Source of the DNA: VAZQ01 sp963702695
GTDB taxonomy: Bacteria; Pseudomonadota; Alphaproteobacteria; Rhizobiales; Xanthobacteraceae
Length of the DNA: 64,000 bases
Assembly: GCA_963702695.1 (NCBI GenBank)
Contig: CAVPDS010000011.1
Span: 248,001-312,000 of the forward strand
Reading direction: 5' to 3'
How positions within the stretch are numbered: the stretch's first letter is position 1; the number at the start of each line of letters is the position of its first letter. The position numbers and the translations under genes are program-made. This document shows, in pieces, positions 16,371 to 26,079 of the stretch. Below the pieces are notes generated by a model that worked only from the letters and a program-made list of their open reading frames with translations, had not been told where the DNA came from and did not search any database.

Positions 16371-16409
16371 AGCGACAGAAGTGAAAATGAACTGCAAGGG
16401 AGAATTTTC

Positions 16410-17579
16410 ATGACCACACTCATGCGTTCCGCCGCGACGGCGCTCGCGCTCGTCGTGGCGATAGCTTTCAGCGCTTCTCCGCCCGTCTCCGCGCAGACGC
16501 CCGCGCCGCAAATGCGCGAAGTCCCGCGCTTCGAGGTCGATCCGACCTGGCCCAAGCTGCCGAGCAAATGGGTCTGGGGGCAGGTGTCGAGCGTCTCGAT
16601 CGACGACGAGGGCAATGCCTGGATCCTGCAGCGCCCGAGCACCGTGCGCGCCGATCAGAAGGACAAAGCCGCGCCGCCGATCCTGGTGTTCGATGAGGCC
16701 GGCAACTTCATCAAGGCCTGGGGCGGCCCGGGCGAGGGCTACGACTGGCCGGAGACCGAGCACGGCATCTACGTCGACCCCAAGGGCTTCGTGTGGATCG
16801 GCGGCAACGGCAAGACCGACAACCATCTGCTCAAGTTCACGAAGGATGGCAAGTTCGTGATGCAGATCGGCAAGAAGGGCGCCAGCAAGGGCAACAAGGA
16901 CACCGCGAACGTCAAGGAGGCCGCCGATACCTTCGTCTATTCGCCCACCAACGAGTTGTTCGTCGCCGACGGCTACGGCAATCGCCGCATCATCGTATTC
17001 GATGCCGATACCGGTGCGTTCAAGCGCATGTGGGGTGCGTTCGGCAACGAGCCGCTCGACAACGTGCCGGTGCCGCCCAAGGTGCCCGAGAACCAGCGCA
17101 TCCCGGCGAAGGAAGCGACCGGCGACGGGCCCACGCAATTCGTGCCGCCGGTGCACGCAGTGCGGGTGTCGAACGACGGGCTCGTCTACGTCTCCGACCG
17201 CGGTGGCCGGCGGGTGCAGGTGTTCACGCTCGAAGGCAAATACGTCACGCAGGTCTTCATCGACCGGTATTGCGAGGCGCCGCACTGCGGCAATGGCCAG
17301 ACGGTCGCCAGCACCGCCTTCTCAAGTGATCCCGAGCAGAAATTTTTGTACGTCGCCTCGCGCAGCCCGGCGCGCGTCTGGGTGCTTGACCGCAAGACGC
17401 TGCAACCGCTCAATTCGTTCGGCCGCAACGGCGTCGCGCCCGGCGAATTCTACGTCATGCATCACATGAACGTGGACAAGAAGGGCAACCTCTACGTGAC
17501 CGAAGTGCAGGACGGCAAGCGCATCCAGAAATTCGTGTTCAAGGGCATGAAGCAGGTTTCGGTCGCGAATCCGCAATAA
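16410..17579 (+). CDS. Secreted NHL-repeat (six-bladed beta-propeller) protein
   Basis: A 389-residue exported protein with an N-terminal signal peptide (residues 1-29, ending PPVSAQ). It contains repeated NHL-type blades such as VSIDDEGNAWILQRP, GIYVDPKGFVWIGGNG, LFVADGYGNRRIIVFDADTG, VSDRGGRRVQVFTLEGKYV and MNVDKKGNLYVTEVQDGKRI. Two cysteines sit in CEAPHC. NHL propellers in this family include peptidyl-alpha-hydroxyglycine lyase-like and lactonase-like enzymes, but catalytic residues cannot be assigned here. It lies among substrate-receptor genes, so a periplasmic lactonase or scaffold role is possible. Confidence 0.8.
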   Translation: MTTLMRSAATALALVVAIAFSASPPVSAQTPAPQMREVPRFEVDPTWPKLPSKWVWGQVSSVSIDDEGNAWILQRPSTVRADQKDKAAPPILVFDEAGNFIKAWGGPGEGYDWPETEHGIYVDPKGFVWIGGNGKTDNHLLKFTKDGKFVMQIGKKGASKGNKDTANVKEAADTFVYSPTNELFVADGYGNRRIIVFDADTGAFKRMWGAFGNEPLDNVPVPPKVPENQRIPAKEATGDGPTQFVPPVHAVRVSNDGLVYVSDRGGRRVQVFTLEGKYVTQVFIDRYCEAPHCGNGQTVASTAFSSDPEQKFLYVASRSPARVWVLDRKTLQPLNSFGRNGVAPGEFYVMHHMNVDKKGNLYVTEVQDGKRIQKFVFKGMKQVSVANPQ

Positions 17580-17584
17580 GCCAG

Positions 17585-17652
17585 GCCGTCACCGTACAAG
17601 AGCCGTCACCGTACAAGAGCCGTCACCGTACAAGAGCCGTCACCGTACAAGA
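17585..17652 (+). repeat. Four perfect tandem copies of a 17-bp unit
   Basis: The unit GCCGTCACCGTACAAGA is repeated four times without change, six bases after the stop of the NHL-protein gene and four bases before a terminator-like hairpin. There are no spacers, so it is not CRISPR. Perfect identity suggests recent slippage expansion. Confidence 0.92.
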
Positions 17653-17656
17653 CAAG

Positions 17657-17682
17657 AAGGGCCGCCCTGACAGGCGGCCCTT
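17657..17682 (+). terminator. Hairpin terminator after the NHL-protein gene
   Basis: AAGGGCCGCC (17657-17666), loop CTGACA, GGCGGCCCTT (17673-17682): a perfect 10-bp stem with a short TT tail. It ends the plus-strand unit from 16410. The run of T is minimal, so termination strength is uncertain. Confidence 0.75.
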
Positions 17683-17963
17683 CCATTGTCGAGCCGTGGC
17701 TCGGCTGATGCACGAGGCATCGCATTAGTCCGCGGCATTCACCCCACGAGAGAGGATCCAGCTCACGGATGCCGGCGACGGCGATAGACAATGAGACACT
17801 GGATCACCTCCTTTCGGTTTGTTGACGACTCACACAATCTAGTCGGCGCGGACGGAATGTCAAAGTTTGCATACCAGCCCTGAAGGCGAGCCGCCGCACG
17901 CAGGACATCCCTGGTACCGCTGCGCTGCCTCCGATACATTCCGCCGCCAACGCGGGAGGATGC

Positions 17964-18929
17964 ATGCAACGGTTCCTTGCAGCCGCTTTTGCCCTGGTGC
18001 TCATCGGTTCCGCCGCTGGCGCCGCGGAGTGGCCGACCAAGCCGGTACGCATCATCGTGCCGTTCGCGGCTGGCGGCGCCGCCGATGCGCTCGGGCGCCT
18101 CTATGCGGACGCGCTCAGTACCGCTTACGGCGAGCAATTCGTGGTTGAGAACCGGACCGGCGGCGGCGGCGTCCCGGCGGCCGAGGCGGTCGCGCGGTCC
18201 GATCCCGACGGCTACACGCTGCTGGTGTCGGGCATCCCGATCGTGGTGCTCGGGCCGGCGATGAACAAGAACGTCGCCTACGATCCGATGCGCGACTTCA
18301 CCCACATCGCCTATTTCGGGGGCACGCCCAATGTGCTGGTAGTGCATCCGTCGCTCGGCGTGAAGACGTACAAGGAGTTCATCGCGCGGGCGAAAGCACA
18401 GGCTGGCGGCACCGAATATGTCTCGGCCGGGTTCGGCACCATGGGCAATTGGGTTGCCGAATATCTCGCGACGGCGGAAGGCATCAAGCTCACGCACGTG
18501 GCCTACAAAGGCGGCGCGCAGGCGTTGCTCGATCTGCTCGCCGGCCACGTGAAGGTCGGGATGCTGAGCTGGTCGAGCGTTGCCGAACAAATCCGCGCCG
18601 GCAATCTCGTGCCGCTCGGCGTCACCTCGGCCAACCGGCTGTCGTACATCCCGGACCTGCCGACGCTTTCCGAACTCGGCCATCCGGATTTCGTGGCCAC
18701 CACTTGGTTTTCGCTATCCGGACCGGCCGGCCTGCCGGCGGAGATCGTCAACGGCATCAATCGTGAGATCATCAATGCCGCGGATCACCCCCAGGTAAAG
18801 CAGCGGATCGCGCAGGATGCGATCGAAACGAAGCCGATGACGCCGGCGGAAGTAACGAAATTCTCGCAAGCCGAGATCGATCGCTGGACGCCGCTGATCA
18901 AGCGCATGATCGATGAAAAGCAGCGCTAG
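17964..18929 (+). CDS. Bug/TctC family substrate-binding protein
   Basis: Periplasmic receptor of 321 residues. ATG 17964 follows GGGAGGA. Signal peptide residues 1-20 (ALVLIGSAAGA). Family segments are EWPTKPVRIIVPFAAGGAAD, FVVENRTGGGGVPAAEAVAR, VAYDPMRDFTHIAYF and the ending TKFSQAEIDRWTPLIKRM. It is flanked by unrelated units and has no transporter membrane genes nearby. Ligand unknown. Confidence 0.9.
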   Translation: MQRFLAAAFALVLIGSAAGAAEWPTKPVRIIVPFAAGGAADALGRLYADALSTAYGEQFVVENRTGGGGVPAAEAVARSDPDGYTLLVSGIPIVVLGPAMNKNVAYDPMRDFTHIAYFGGTPNVLVVHPSLGVKTYKEFIARAKAQAGGTEYVSAGFGTMGNWVAEYLATAEGIKLTHVAYKGGAQALLDLLAGHVKVGMLSWSSVAEQIRAGNLVPLGVTSANRLSYIPDLPTLSELGHPDFVATTWFSLSGPAGLPAEIVNGINREIINAADHPQVKQRIAQDAIETKPMTPAEVTKFSQAEIDRWTPLIKRMIDEKQR

Positions 18930-19136
18930 CGCAGCTCTCAAGTATCGAGTTCGCGCGCCGCGTCTGCGGCCGCGATGGGCGGCCGCCCATGCCATCGCAC
19001 GCGCATGGCTTCCCGCGCCAGCGCGCCGACGGTAGCGGGAAACGGTTGTCAGCGCCGCAAGGCGGGCGATCCAGTCAGCACTCGCGCTCCCTGCGTTAGC
19101 CGTGACCGTCAGTCGTCCCTATTCTGAATCAAACTT

Positions 19137-19607
19137 TCAGTTCGTCGCTCCCAAGACCTTGCCGGCCCGCTCGACCGGCTTTGCCGCGACCAGCACGAAC
19201 GCGACGACACACGGCACCGTGCCGCGGTTGATCCAGTTGTGGATGGTGCCGCGCTGGACCAGCACGTCGCCGGCCTTGAGATGCACCATGGCGCCGTCCA
19301 TCTCCATGTCGATCTCGCCCGAGATCACCACTGCGTAATCGACCGATTCGGTGCGGTGGTTGCGGGGCGAAACGCCCGGGCTGTATTCGACCAGCCGGAA
19401 CACCGTGCCGTTCGGATCGGTGGTCGCCACTTCGCGCGCGCCGCCGTCCGCCTCGCTGCCATTATCGGTCGGGAACTCGCCGGTCGACCAGATCACGCAG
19501 CTTGCATGATTCGGCCGGCGCGAGATCACGTTCTTGCAGTCTTCGTCGATGCGCACGACCGCGCGGCCATCCTTGTCGTGGCCGGTGACGACGCGTCTGA
19601 TCTTCAA
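19137..19607 (-). CDS. Small cupin-domain protein
   Basis: A 156-residue single-domain cupin. Motif 1 is present in a relaxed form (VSPRNHRTESVDYAVVISGE) and motif 2 as LKAGDVLVQRGTIHNWINRG, giving two or three His plus Glu as potential metal ligands. It is divergent from the receptor gene that begins at 19691, and another cupin gene (broken) follows that receptor, suggesting a shared substrate route. It may be an oxygenase, an isomerase or a binding protein; no reaction can be assigned. Confidence 0.78.
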   Translation of the reverse strand: MKIRRVVTGHDKDGRAVVRIDEDCKNVISRRPNHASCVIWSTGEFPTDNGSEADGGAREVATTDPNGTVFRLVEYSPGVSPRNHRTESVDYAVVISGEIDMEMDGAMVHLKAGDVLVQRGTIHNWINRGTVPCVVAFVLVAAKPVERAGKVLGATN

Positions 19608-19690
19608 TTCCGCCTCCCGTTGCGATCCCGCTCGCGCGGCTTCAAATCTTTGGCGCGCATGCGCTACAGTGTCAAATATCGGAGGCCGAT

Positions 19691-20770
19691 TTGTTGCGCA
19701 TCCTGACGAACGTGAACCGTATCGCGCGCTGCGTCGCGGTGAGCGTGCTCGCCCTTTTGCCGGCTCAAAATGCGCGCGCCGACGGCGTGGCCGACTTCTA
19801 CAAGGGCAAGCAGATCAACCTGATCGTCGGTTCGGCGACCGGCGGCGGCTATGACGTCTATGCCCGCGTGCTGGCGCATCACATCGGCCGCTATCTTCCC
19901 GGCAATCCGACGGTCGTGGTGCAGAACATGCCGGGCGCCGGCGGCCTGCGGGCCGCGAACTATCTCTACAACGTAGCGCCCAAGGACGGCACGGCGATCG
20001 CGACCTTCGCGCATGATCTTGCGCTCGTCGGGGTGCTCGGCCGCAATCAGAATGTGCAGTTCGACACCCGAAAGCTCATCTGGCTCGGCTCCTCGTCGAG
20101 CTTCGCAGACGATGCGTATCTCTTGATCGCGCGTCCCGGCGCCGCGGTGAAGTCGATCGAGGATGCACGGCGGCCGGGCGGGCCGCCGCTTTTGATGGGC
20201 GTGTCGGCGGAAGGCGGCGGCACCAACGACATCACCACGGTGGTGCGCGATGCGCTCGGCCTCAATCTCAAGTCTGTTTCCGGCTATCCCGGCAGCAACG
20301 CCATGTTCCTCGCGATCGAGCGCGGCGAGATCGACGCGCGCTTCACCGCGATCTCGGTGCTGCAGGCGACGCGGCCGCAATGGCTCACGCCGACCAGCGG
20401 CATGCGCGTGCTGCTCCAGTTCGCGCGCGCGAACCGGCATCCCCTGTTCCCCAAGGTGCCGACGGCACGTGAGCTCGCACGCAACGATTTCGGCCGCGCG
20501 TTGGTCGAACTGGCGGAACTGCCCTACCTCCTGGATCGGCCCTTTGTGGCTCCGCCCAACGTACCCATCGAGCGCGCGCAGGCGCTGCAGACGGCGTTCC
20601 TGGCCGTGCAGCAGGATGCGCAATATCGGGAGGAAGCGGCGCGGCTCAAGATCGACGTGAGTCCGGTCGGCGGCGCGCAGATCATGAACGTGATCGACCG
20701 CATCGCCGCCGCGCCGCCAGAAACCCTTGACTACATGAAGAAGTTGCTGGCCAACAAGGGCGGCGACTGA
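19691..20770 (+). CDS. Tripartite tricarboxylate transporter-type substrate-binding protein (long FYKGK subtype)
   Basis: A 359-residue exported receptor. The start is a TTG at 19691 or 19694, supported by GGAGG at 19681-19685 and a signal peptide (CVAVSVLALLPAQNARA) immediately after; no usable ATG lies near. The mature protein opens DFYKGKQINLIVGSATGGGY, then LPGNPTVVVQNMPGAGGLRA and YNVAPKDGTAIATF. This subtype is longer than classical Bug proteins and recurs at 28305 and 31584. No permease is adjacent. Ligand unknown. Confidence 0.86.
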   Translation: MLRILTNVNRIARCVAVSVLALLPAQNARADGVADFYKGKQINLIVGSATGGGYDVYARVLAHHIGRYLPGNPTVVVQNMPGAGGLRAANYLYNVAPKDGTAIATFAHDLALVGVLGRNQNVQFDTRKLIWLGSSSSFADDAYLLIARPGAAVKSIEDARRPGGPPLLMGVSAEGGGTNDITTVVRDALGLNLKSVSGYPGSNAMFLAIERGEIDARFTAISVLQATRPQWLTPTSGMRVLLQFARANRHPLFPKVPTARELARNDFGRALVELAELPYLLDRPFVAPPNVPIERAQALQTAFLAVQQDAQYREEAARLKIDVSPVGGAQIMNVIDRIAAAPPETLDYMKKLLANKGGD

Positions 20771-20818
20771 GAATTCGGAACGCGTCTCGAAAAGCGCTCC
20801 TCGAAACAGGAGGATTCC

Positions 20819-22056
20819 ATGCACGACACCCCCGATGACGTCCATTGGCACGAGCCCAAGGCCGGCGAAAACGCAGGCTTCGGCAAATTCCTGCGCAAGC
20901 CGATGCCGTATGACCTGTTCATGGAGTCGGAGGGCGTGCCGATCTATCGCGGCATCGGCGTGCGCCGCGTGCAGGACCTGCCCATGGTGCCGTGGAAGCG
21001 GCTCGGCGGGCGCGGCAGCTATATCCAGCTTTACGGCACCGAGGGGCTGTGGGGTTCCTACGTGGTCGAGATCCCCGGCGCGGGCGCGCTCAATGTCGAG
21101 CGGCACCTCTATGAGAAGGTCGTGCTCGTGGTCGAAGGCCGCGGTTCGACCGAAGTCTGGCAGGAAGGCCAGACCAAGCGTCACACCTTCGAGTGGCAGA
21201 AGGGCTCGCTGTTCACGATCCCGCTCAACGCCTTCCACCGCTTCATCAACGCCGGCGAGCGCCCCGGCGCTGCTGCTGTGCGGCACCACCGCGCCGAACG
21301 TGATGAACCTGATCGACAATCCGAGCTTCATCTTCGATTGTCCGCACGCCTTCACCGAGCGCTTTTCCGGCGCGGACGATTTCTTCAAGCCGCGCGACGA
21401 TGTCGAGCCCGACCCGATCCGCGGCCTCGCGATGCGGCGCACGAACTTCATCCCCGACATCGTCAATACCGAGCTGCCGCTCGACAACCGACGCTCGCCC
21501 GGCTATCGCCGCGTCGAGCCATCGATGGCGGGCAACCGGTTCTATCTGTGGATCGGGCAGCACGAGACCGGCCGCTATTCGAAAGCGCACAAGCACGCGT
21601 CCGCGGCCGTGCTGATCTGCGTCAAGGGCAAGGGCTACACCTACACCTGGCCGGCGGACGTTATCGGCATGACACCCTGGAAGGACGGCCAAGCCGACAA
21701 GGTCTTGCGCCAGGATTACGAGCCGGTCGGCATGGTGTCGGCGGCGCCGATGAGCGGCGACTGGTTCCACCAGCATTTCGGCGTCGGCGCGGAGGGGCTG
21801 CGGATCACGCGCCTGGCACGGTCCCAACAATCAGCGCGCGCGCAAGGCCGGCCGGCCCGGCGAGCAGCTCATGGACTACGGCGCGATCGACTTGAGCAAA
21901 GGCGGTAGCGCGATCCCGTATCACCAGGAAGACCCGGCAATCCGTGAGCAATTTTCAGAGGCGCTCGCGAAGGAAGGCGTCGCCAGCCGGATGAACCCGG
22001 AGTTCTACGAGCGTCCGCCCGCCGAAGGCGAAGTAGTGATGGGCGACGTGATGTAA
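20819..22056 (+). pseudogene. Cupin-domain protein interrupted by two +1 frameshifts
   Basis: The reading frame starts at ATG 20819 after AGGAGG and encodes an N-terminal cupin half (GVPIYRGIGVRRVQDLPMVPW, ALNVERHLYEKVVLVVEGRG, FTIPLNAFHRFINAGE). At the CCCC run 21262-21265 the homologous sequence moves to the next frame (PALLLCGTTAPNVMNLIDNP, then HETGRYSKAHKHASAAVLI and SGDWFHQHFG). Near 21810 it moves again and ends at 22056 (KAGRPGEQLMDYGAIDLSKG). Together the parts form a complete two-cupin protein of about 410 residues. Codon use stays normal throughout, so this is either a very recent pseudogene or two single-base sequencing errors. The intact product would be a gentisate-dioxygenase-like or sugar-binding cupin. 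Confidence 0.8.
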
Positions 22057-22100
22057 ACTTCGGCGTTAGTTGGACGGTTTAGCTCGTGACTCGAAGCTCT

Positions 22101-22190
22101 CATCCCGGCCGAGCGCAGCGAGAGCCGGGACTCAACGTGCAACGCGCTGCGAGCTGGGTCCCGGATCGGTCCTTCGGACCGTCCGGGATG
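22101..22190. repeat. Intergenic palindromic repeat (GAGCGCAGCGA type)
   Basis: Outer arms CATCCCGG (22101-22108) and CCGGGATG (22183-22190). Inside are CCCGGC with loop CGAGCGCAGCGAGA and GCCGGG, plus CGGTCCTTCGGACCG. It is near-identical in layout to 16262-16370. Confidence 0.7.
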
Positions 22191-22234
22191 ACAGCAGCAA
22201 TGCCCGGGACAAATAAACGAACAGGGGCCAACCC

Positions 22235-23383
22235 ATGAAACGCAGCACCGACCGCATTCTCACCACGCATGTCGGCAGCCTGCCGCGGCCGGCTGATCTG
22301 CTCGCCATGATGGATGCGAAGGCCGCGCGCGACGAGAAGGCCTACGAAAGTCGGCTCAAGAGCGCGGTCGGCGAGATCGTGCGCAAGCAGATCGAGCTCG
22401 GCATCGACGTGATCGATGACGGCGAATACGGCAAGCCGAGCTTCGTCACCTACATGAACGAGCGGCTCGGCGGCTTCGAGACCGATAAGGGAAGCGGTGC
22501 GCGGAGCCATTGGACGCAGTCGCGCGAGGCGCTGTCGTTCCCGGAATTCTACAACGCGCCCGGCAATCTCGGCCCGCCGCGGCCCGACAACATGATCTGC
22601 ACCGGGCCGATCACCTACAAGGGACAGGCGCTGCTCCAGCGCGACATCGACAATCTCAAGGCCGCGCTCAACGGCGTGTCGCCGGCGGAAGTGTTCATGC
22701 CCGCGATCTCGCCATCGAACCTCGAGGACCGGCACAAGAATGCCTACTACAAGAGCGAAGAGGAGTTCCTGTTCGCCTTCGCCGAGGCGATGAGCGAGGA
22801 ATACAAGGCGATCGCCGCCGCCGGCTTCCTGGTGCAGATCGACGATCCGCGGCTGGTCTCCTATTACGCGCTCAATCCGAAGGCGTCGGTCGCGGACTGC
22901 CGCAAATGGGCGGAGCTGCGCATCGAAGCGCTCAACCACGCGCTGCGCGACATCCCGCCGGAGAAAGTGCGCTTCCACACCTGCTACAGCATCAACATGG
23001 GCCCACGCATCCACGACATGGAGCTCAAGGACGTCGCCGATCTCATCTTGCGGATCAACGCCGGCGCTTATTCGTTCGAGGCTTCCAATCCGCGCCATGA
23101 GCACGAATGGAAGGTGTGGGAGACAGTCAAGCTGCCGGCGGGCAAGGTGCTCATCCCCGGCGTCATCACGCACTCGACCGTGCTGGTCGAGCATCCCGAA
23201 CTGGTGGCCGAGCGCATCGGGCGCTACGCGAAAGTGGTCGGGCGCGAGAACGTCATCGCCGGGACCGATTGCGGGTTCGCGACCTTCGCCGGGTCGAAGG
23301 AAATCCACGCCTCGATCGTCTGGGCGAAATTCAAGGCGCTGAGCGAAGGCGCGGCGATTGCGAGCAAACAGCTCTGGAGTTGA
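22235..23383 (+). CDS. MetE C-terminal-like methyltransferase family protein
   Basis: A 382-residue protein of the cobalamin-independent methionine synthase/epoxyalkane:CoM transferase fold. It begins with TTHVGSLPRP, the usual opening of this family. Zinc ligands are visible as H248-x-C250 in RFHTCYSIN and C346 in AGTDCGF, with ASNPRHEHEW before the last part. It lacks the N-terminal half of MetE, so it is not a classical methionine synthase. Relatives act in thiol alkyl transfer, in demethylation or with aromatic catabolism. ATG 22235 follows AGGGG. Confidence 0.85.
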   Translation: MKRSTDRILTTHVGSLPRPADLLAMMDAKAARDEKAYESRLKSAVGEIVRKQIELGIDVIDDGEYGKPSFVTYMNERLGGFETDKGSGARSHWTQSREALSFPEFYNAPGNLGPPRPDNMICTGPITYKGQALLQRDIDNLKAALNGVSPAEVFMPAISPSNLEDRHKNAYYKSEEEFLFAFAEAMSEEYKAIAAAGFLVQIDDPRLVSYYALNPKASVADCRKWAELRIEALNHALRDIPPEKVRFHTCYSINMGPRIHDMELKDVADLILRINAGAYSFEASNPRHEHEWKVWETVKLPAGKVLIPGVITHSTVLVEHPELVAERIGRYAKVVGRENVIAGTDCGFATFAGSKEIHASIVWAKFKALSEGAAIASKQLWS

Positions 23384-23546
23384 AAAAAAGCCGTTGCGCA
23401 GAGCCGTCCGGTAAAGAATTCGAACTGAAAGAGTTCGTTCGAGGAACTCGCGAGCGTGAGTTGAGGCGGTGCGAGCGATCTTGTCGATGTGCGCTCCCTC
23501 TCCCAGCAGGGAGAGGGAGCAGAAAGGGGCGCGGCGCGTCGCCCGC

Positions 23547-25354
23547 TTATCGTTGTGCCGTGCGGCCCGACAACAGCGGCGTGATCCGCCGTGCCGTGAC
23601 GCGGCGGTTTGCGCGTTCGGCCGCCTGCGTCGGCACCTTGAGGAACTGCGACCCGTAGCCCTGGGTGACGATGTTCTCCGGCGGGATCTGGTAGTTCTCC
23701 GTGAGCAGTTCCGCGACTGAGCCTGCTCGGCGGTCGGATAGCGAGAGGTTGTCCACGTCGTTGCCGGTCGCGTCGGTGTGGCCTTCGATCAGGAATACCT
23801 CGTCGGGGTTCTTCGCGATGATCTGCGATATCGCCTGCGCGATCAGCTCAAGCGCCGGCGCCTGGTCGGGCGTCACTTCCCATGAGCCGAGCTCGAAGTT
23901 GATGGTGTCGACGTCGATCCGGGGCATGTAGTCGCGCAGCACCCCGTTGTAGCGGATCTCGTCGAGCGAGTAGGCGCGCTGGATCGGCTCGATCGGAGGA
24001 GCCGACAGCGCCTGGAAGACCAGCGGCTCCGATGCTCCCGAGATGTCGACGATGTAGCGATCGCGCGGAATTCCGACGCGCGGCGGGCGCAGGTCGAGAA
24101 TCGCCGCTGGCCCCACGACGGCACGCGAATTATCGATCAGCACGATGTCGGCACGACCGGGGATGTGCCGGTAGCGCTTGATCAGCCGGCCGTCGGCGTC
24201 AGTGACGCTGACGATCTCGACGCCGCCGGGACGCGTGACGACTGTGAAGGTCTGGTTGCCGCGCCGCTCGATCCGCGCATCGGGAGCGAACAGTCGGAAG
24301 CGCGCTGTCTCGTCGTGGCGGACGAAGGCGTGTCCGCCCTCGCGCACGATCATGCGGTGATCCGGTTCCTCGATGATGGTGCGGCCGCCCGGCCCGACGC
24401 GTTCTTGGCGTGCCGCGCGGAGCTGGTCGACGTTGCCGAGCTGGATCGTGACACCCGCGGGGCCGCCGGAAGGGATGACGCGCTGGAACCGGGCGCCGGC
24501 ACCGGCACCGGGCAGCGGCCCCGGCTGCTTGGCCTGCGCGGGGAATTGGCCGCGACCGGTAGGCTGACCGGGAACCGGTTGGACTTGGGCCGGCTGCCGG
24601 CCTCCGAGCGAGGGATCAACTCGCTGCGGCTGGTTGGCCTGCGCGGGTGTGTTGGCGGGTTGGCCTGCGCCGGAGGTTGGTTCACTTGCGCGGGGGCCTG
24701 ACCGGGCACGGGCTGCCCGCGCTGGACGGCCGCCGGTGCCTGTTGCTGTTGCTGTTGTTGTTGCTGCTGTTGCTGCTGGCCCTGCTGCGGAAGCCCTTTC
24801 GGCTGTGGTTGCGCCTGCTGAGGCGGACCTTTCGGCTGAGGCTGACCCTTGGGCTGGGGCTGTCCTTGCGCTGGCGGTGCGGGCGGTTGCGGTTGCGGTT
24901 GAGCCTGCTGGATTTGTGGTTGTGGTTGTTGTGGGAGCACCTTCGGTTGCGGCTGCCCTTGCTGCGGCAATCCTTTGGGCTGCGGTTGAGCCTGCTGAGG
25001 CGCACCTTTCGGTTGCGGCTGCCCCGGTTGCGGCTGCCCCTGCTGTGGTTGCGCTTGCTGTGGCACGCCCTTCTGCTGCGGGACCGCCTGGGGGCCTTTA
25101 GGTCCCTTCTGCTGCGGCTGGCCTTTGCCCGGCGGCTGTTTCTGCTGTCCGGCCGGCGGCTGGTCGGCCGGCTGATTCTGCGCGACGATTGCGGGCGCGG
25201 GCTTTGGCCCGACCGGCAGCGCTTCGAGCGCGTGGCCGGCCTGCGCGAAGGCAAGTACCGGCAGAATTGCGCCGGCCAGCAGACCAAGGCGACGGGCATT
25301 CGTTCTCGTAGTTCCGGTCAGGTGGGGCAAGGATTCCTCCGAGTGGCCACACAA
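23547..25354 (-). pseudogene. OmpA-family protein with Q/P-rich linker, disrupted by a -1 frameshift
   Basis: The 5' part (from a TTG at 25354, or better 25330 behind GGAGGA) encodes a signal peptide (RRLGLLAGAILPVLAFAQAGHA). About 170 residues of QPQPKGxPQQ repeats follow, including a run of about 15 Gln. Near 24655 the frame shifts by one base. In the other frame the sequence continues to 23547 with VTIQLGNVDQLRAARQE, then an OmpA C-terminal peptidoglycan-binding domain (FLIEGHTDATGND, LSLSDRRAGSVAELL, TQGYGSQFLKVPT, RANRRVTARRI). Restoring one base in AACCCGCCAAC would give one protein of about 600 residues. It could be a real slippage mutation or a sequencing error in a repetitive tract. 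The ATG at 24353 could still give a separate leaderless C-terminal product. Confidence 0.78.
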
Positions 25355-25560
25355 ATGAGAACGGCGGACCTAGCGCGCTATTGAGGCTGGACTTTGATCT
25401 GTCAATTGGCGTCGGCGCTGGCTCATGGCTTTCGCGCTCGAACTCGCGACCGTGATGCAGGAGGTGAGCGGGCGAAGCCGCACTGCGGCACGCCTCCCGT
25501 TGCCGCCCCGTTCGCGATGCTCTAAGCCAAGCCATCGCCTTTTCGTGGGAGATCGGTTGA

Positions 25561-26067
25561 ATGGAGCTGACCGACGACGACGTGCTCGAGATCTTGAAAT
25601 TATTCGAGCAATCGAAGTTCGATTTCCTGCAACTGCAACAGGGCGAACGCAAGATCACCGTCAGCAAGGGCGGCTACGTTCCCGCGGGTGGCGACACGGC
25701 GCCGCAGCCGATCCGCGCTGCGCAGCCGGCCTCCGCCGCTTCAACGCCGCCTCCGCAAGCTCCTCCTGTGCGCGCTGCAGCGGACCCCTCCAAAATTGAA
25801 ACCACCGCCATCGATCCCGGCCTTGTCCCAATCACCGCGCCGATGGTGGGAAAGTTCTATTCTGCCGCATCGCCCTCCGATCCTCCTTACGTCGAGGTCG
25901 GAACGCATGTCGCCGTCGGCGCCACCGTCGCGCTGATCGAGGTGATGAAAGTGTTCGCCAGCGTCAAGACCGAGATGGCAGGCACGATCGAGAAAATCCT
26001 CGTGTCGAACGGCCAGTTCATCGAGTTTGGGCAGACGCTGTTCCTGATGCGGCCGGCCGGCAAATAA
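25561..26067 (+). CDS. Biotin carboxyl carrier domain protein (AccB-like)
   Basis: A 168-residue biotin carrier. The N-terminal 38 residues (LTDDDVLEILKLFEQSKFDF, then ERKITVSKGG) match the AccB N-terminal region. An Ala/Pro-rich linker (about 41-75) and a biotinyl domain follow, with the biotinylated lysine at K130 in IEVMKVF, a variant of the usual AMKM. It lies 12 bases upstream of a carboxyltransferase gene and is probably cotranscribed with it. No biotin carboxylase gene is adjacent. It may be a dedicated carrier for the downstream carboxyltransferase rather than the fatty-acid AccB. Confidence 0.88.
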   Translation: MELTDDDVLEILKLFEQSKFDFLQLQQGERKITVSKGGYVPAGGDTAPQPIRAAQPASAASTPPPQAPPVRAAADPSKIETTAIDPGLVPITAPMVGKFYSAASPSDPPYVEVGTHVAVGATVALIEVMKVFASVKTEMAGTIEKILVSNGQFIEFGQTLFLMRPAGK

Positions 26068-26079
26068 GGAGCCGCTCCG

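Larger units (their letters stand above)
17580..17963. other. Intergenic region with tandem repeat and terminator; no gene seen
   Basis: This 384-bp gap holds the 17-bp tandem repeat (17585-17652) and a strong hairpin (17657-17682). The rest shows no convincing reading frame with a ribosome site. GGGAGGA just before 17964 belongs to the next gene. Confidence 0.6.

Noticed and set aside
17585..17652. Possible CRISPR or iteron array from four 17-bp units
   Set aside because: No spacers, no replication gene nearby and too few copies for iterons; it is a simple tandem repeat.
22235..23383. Methionine synthase MetE
   Set aside because: Only the C-terminal-type domain is present (382 residues instead of about 750), so a different thiol methyl or alkyl transferase role is more likely.
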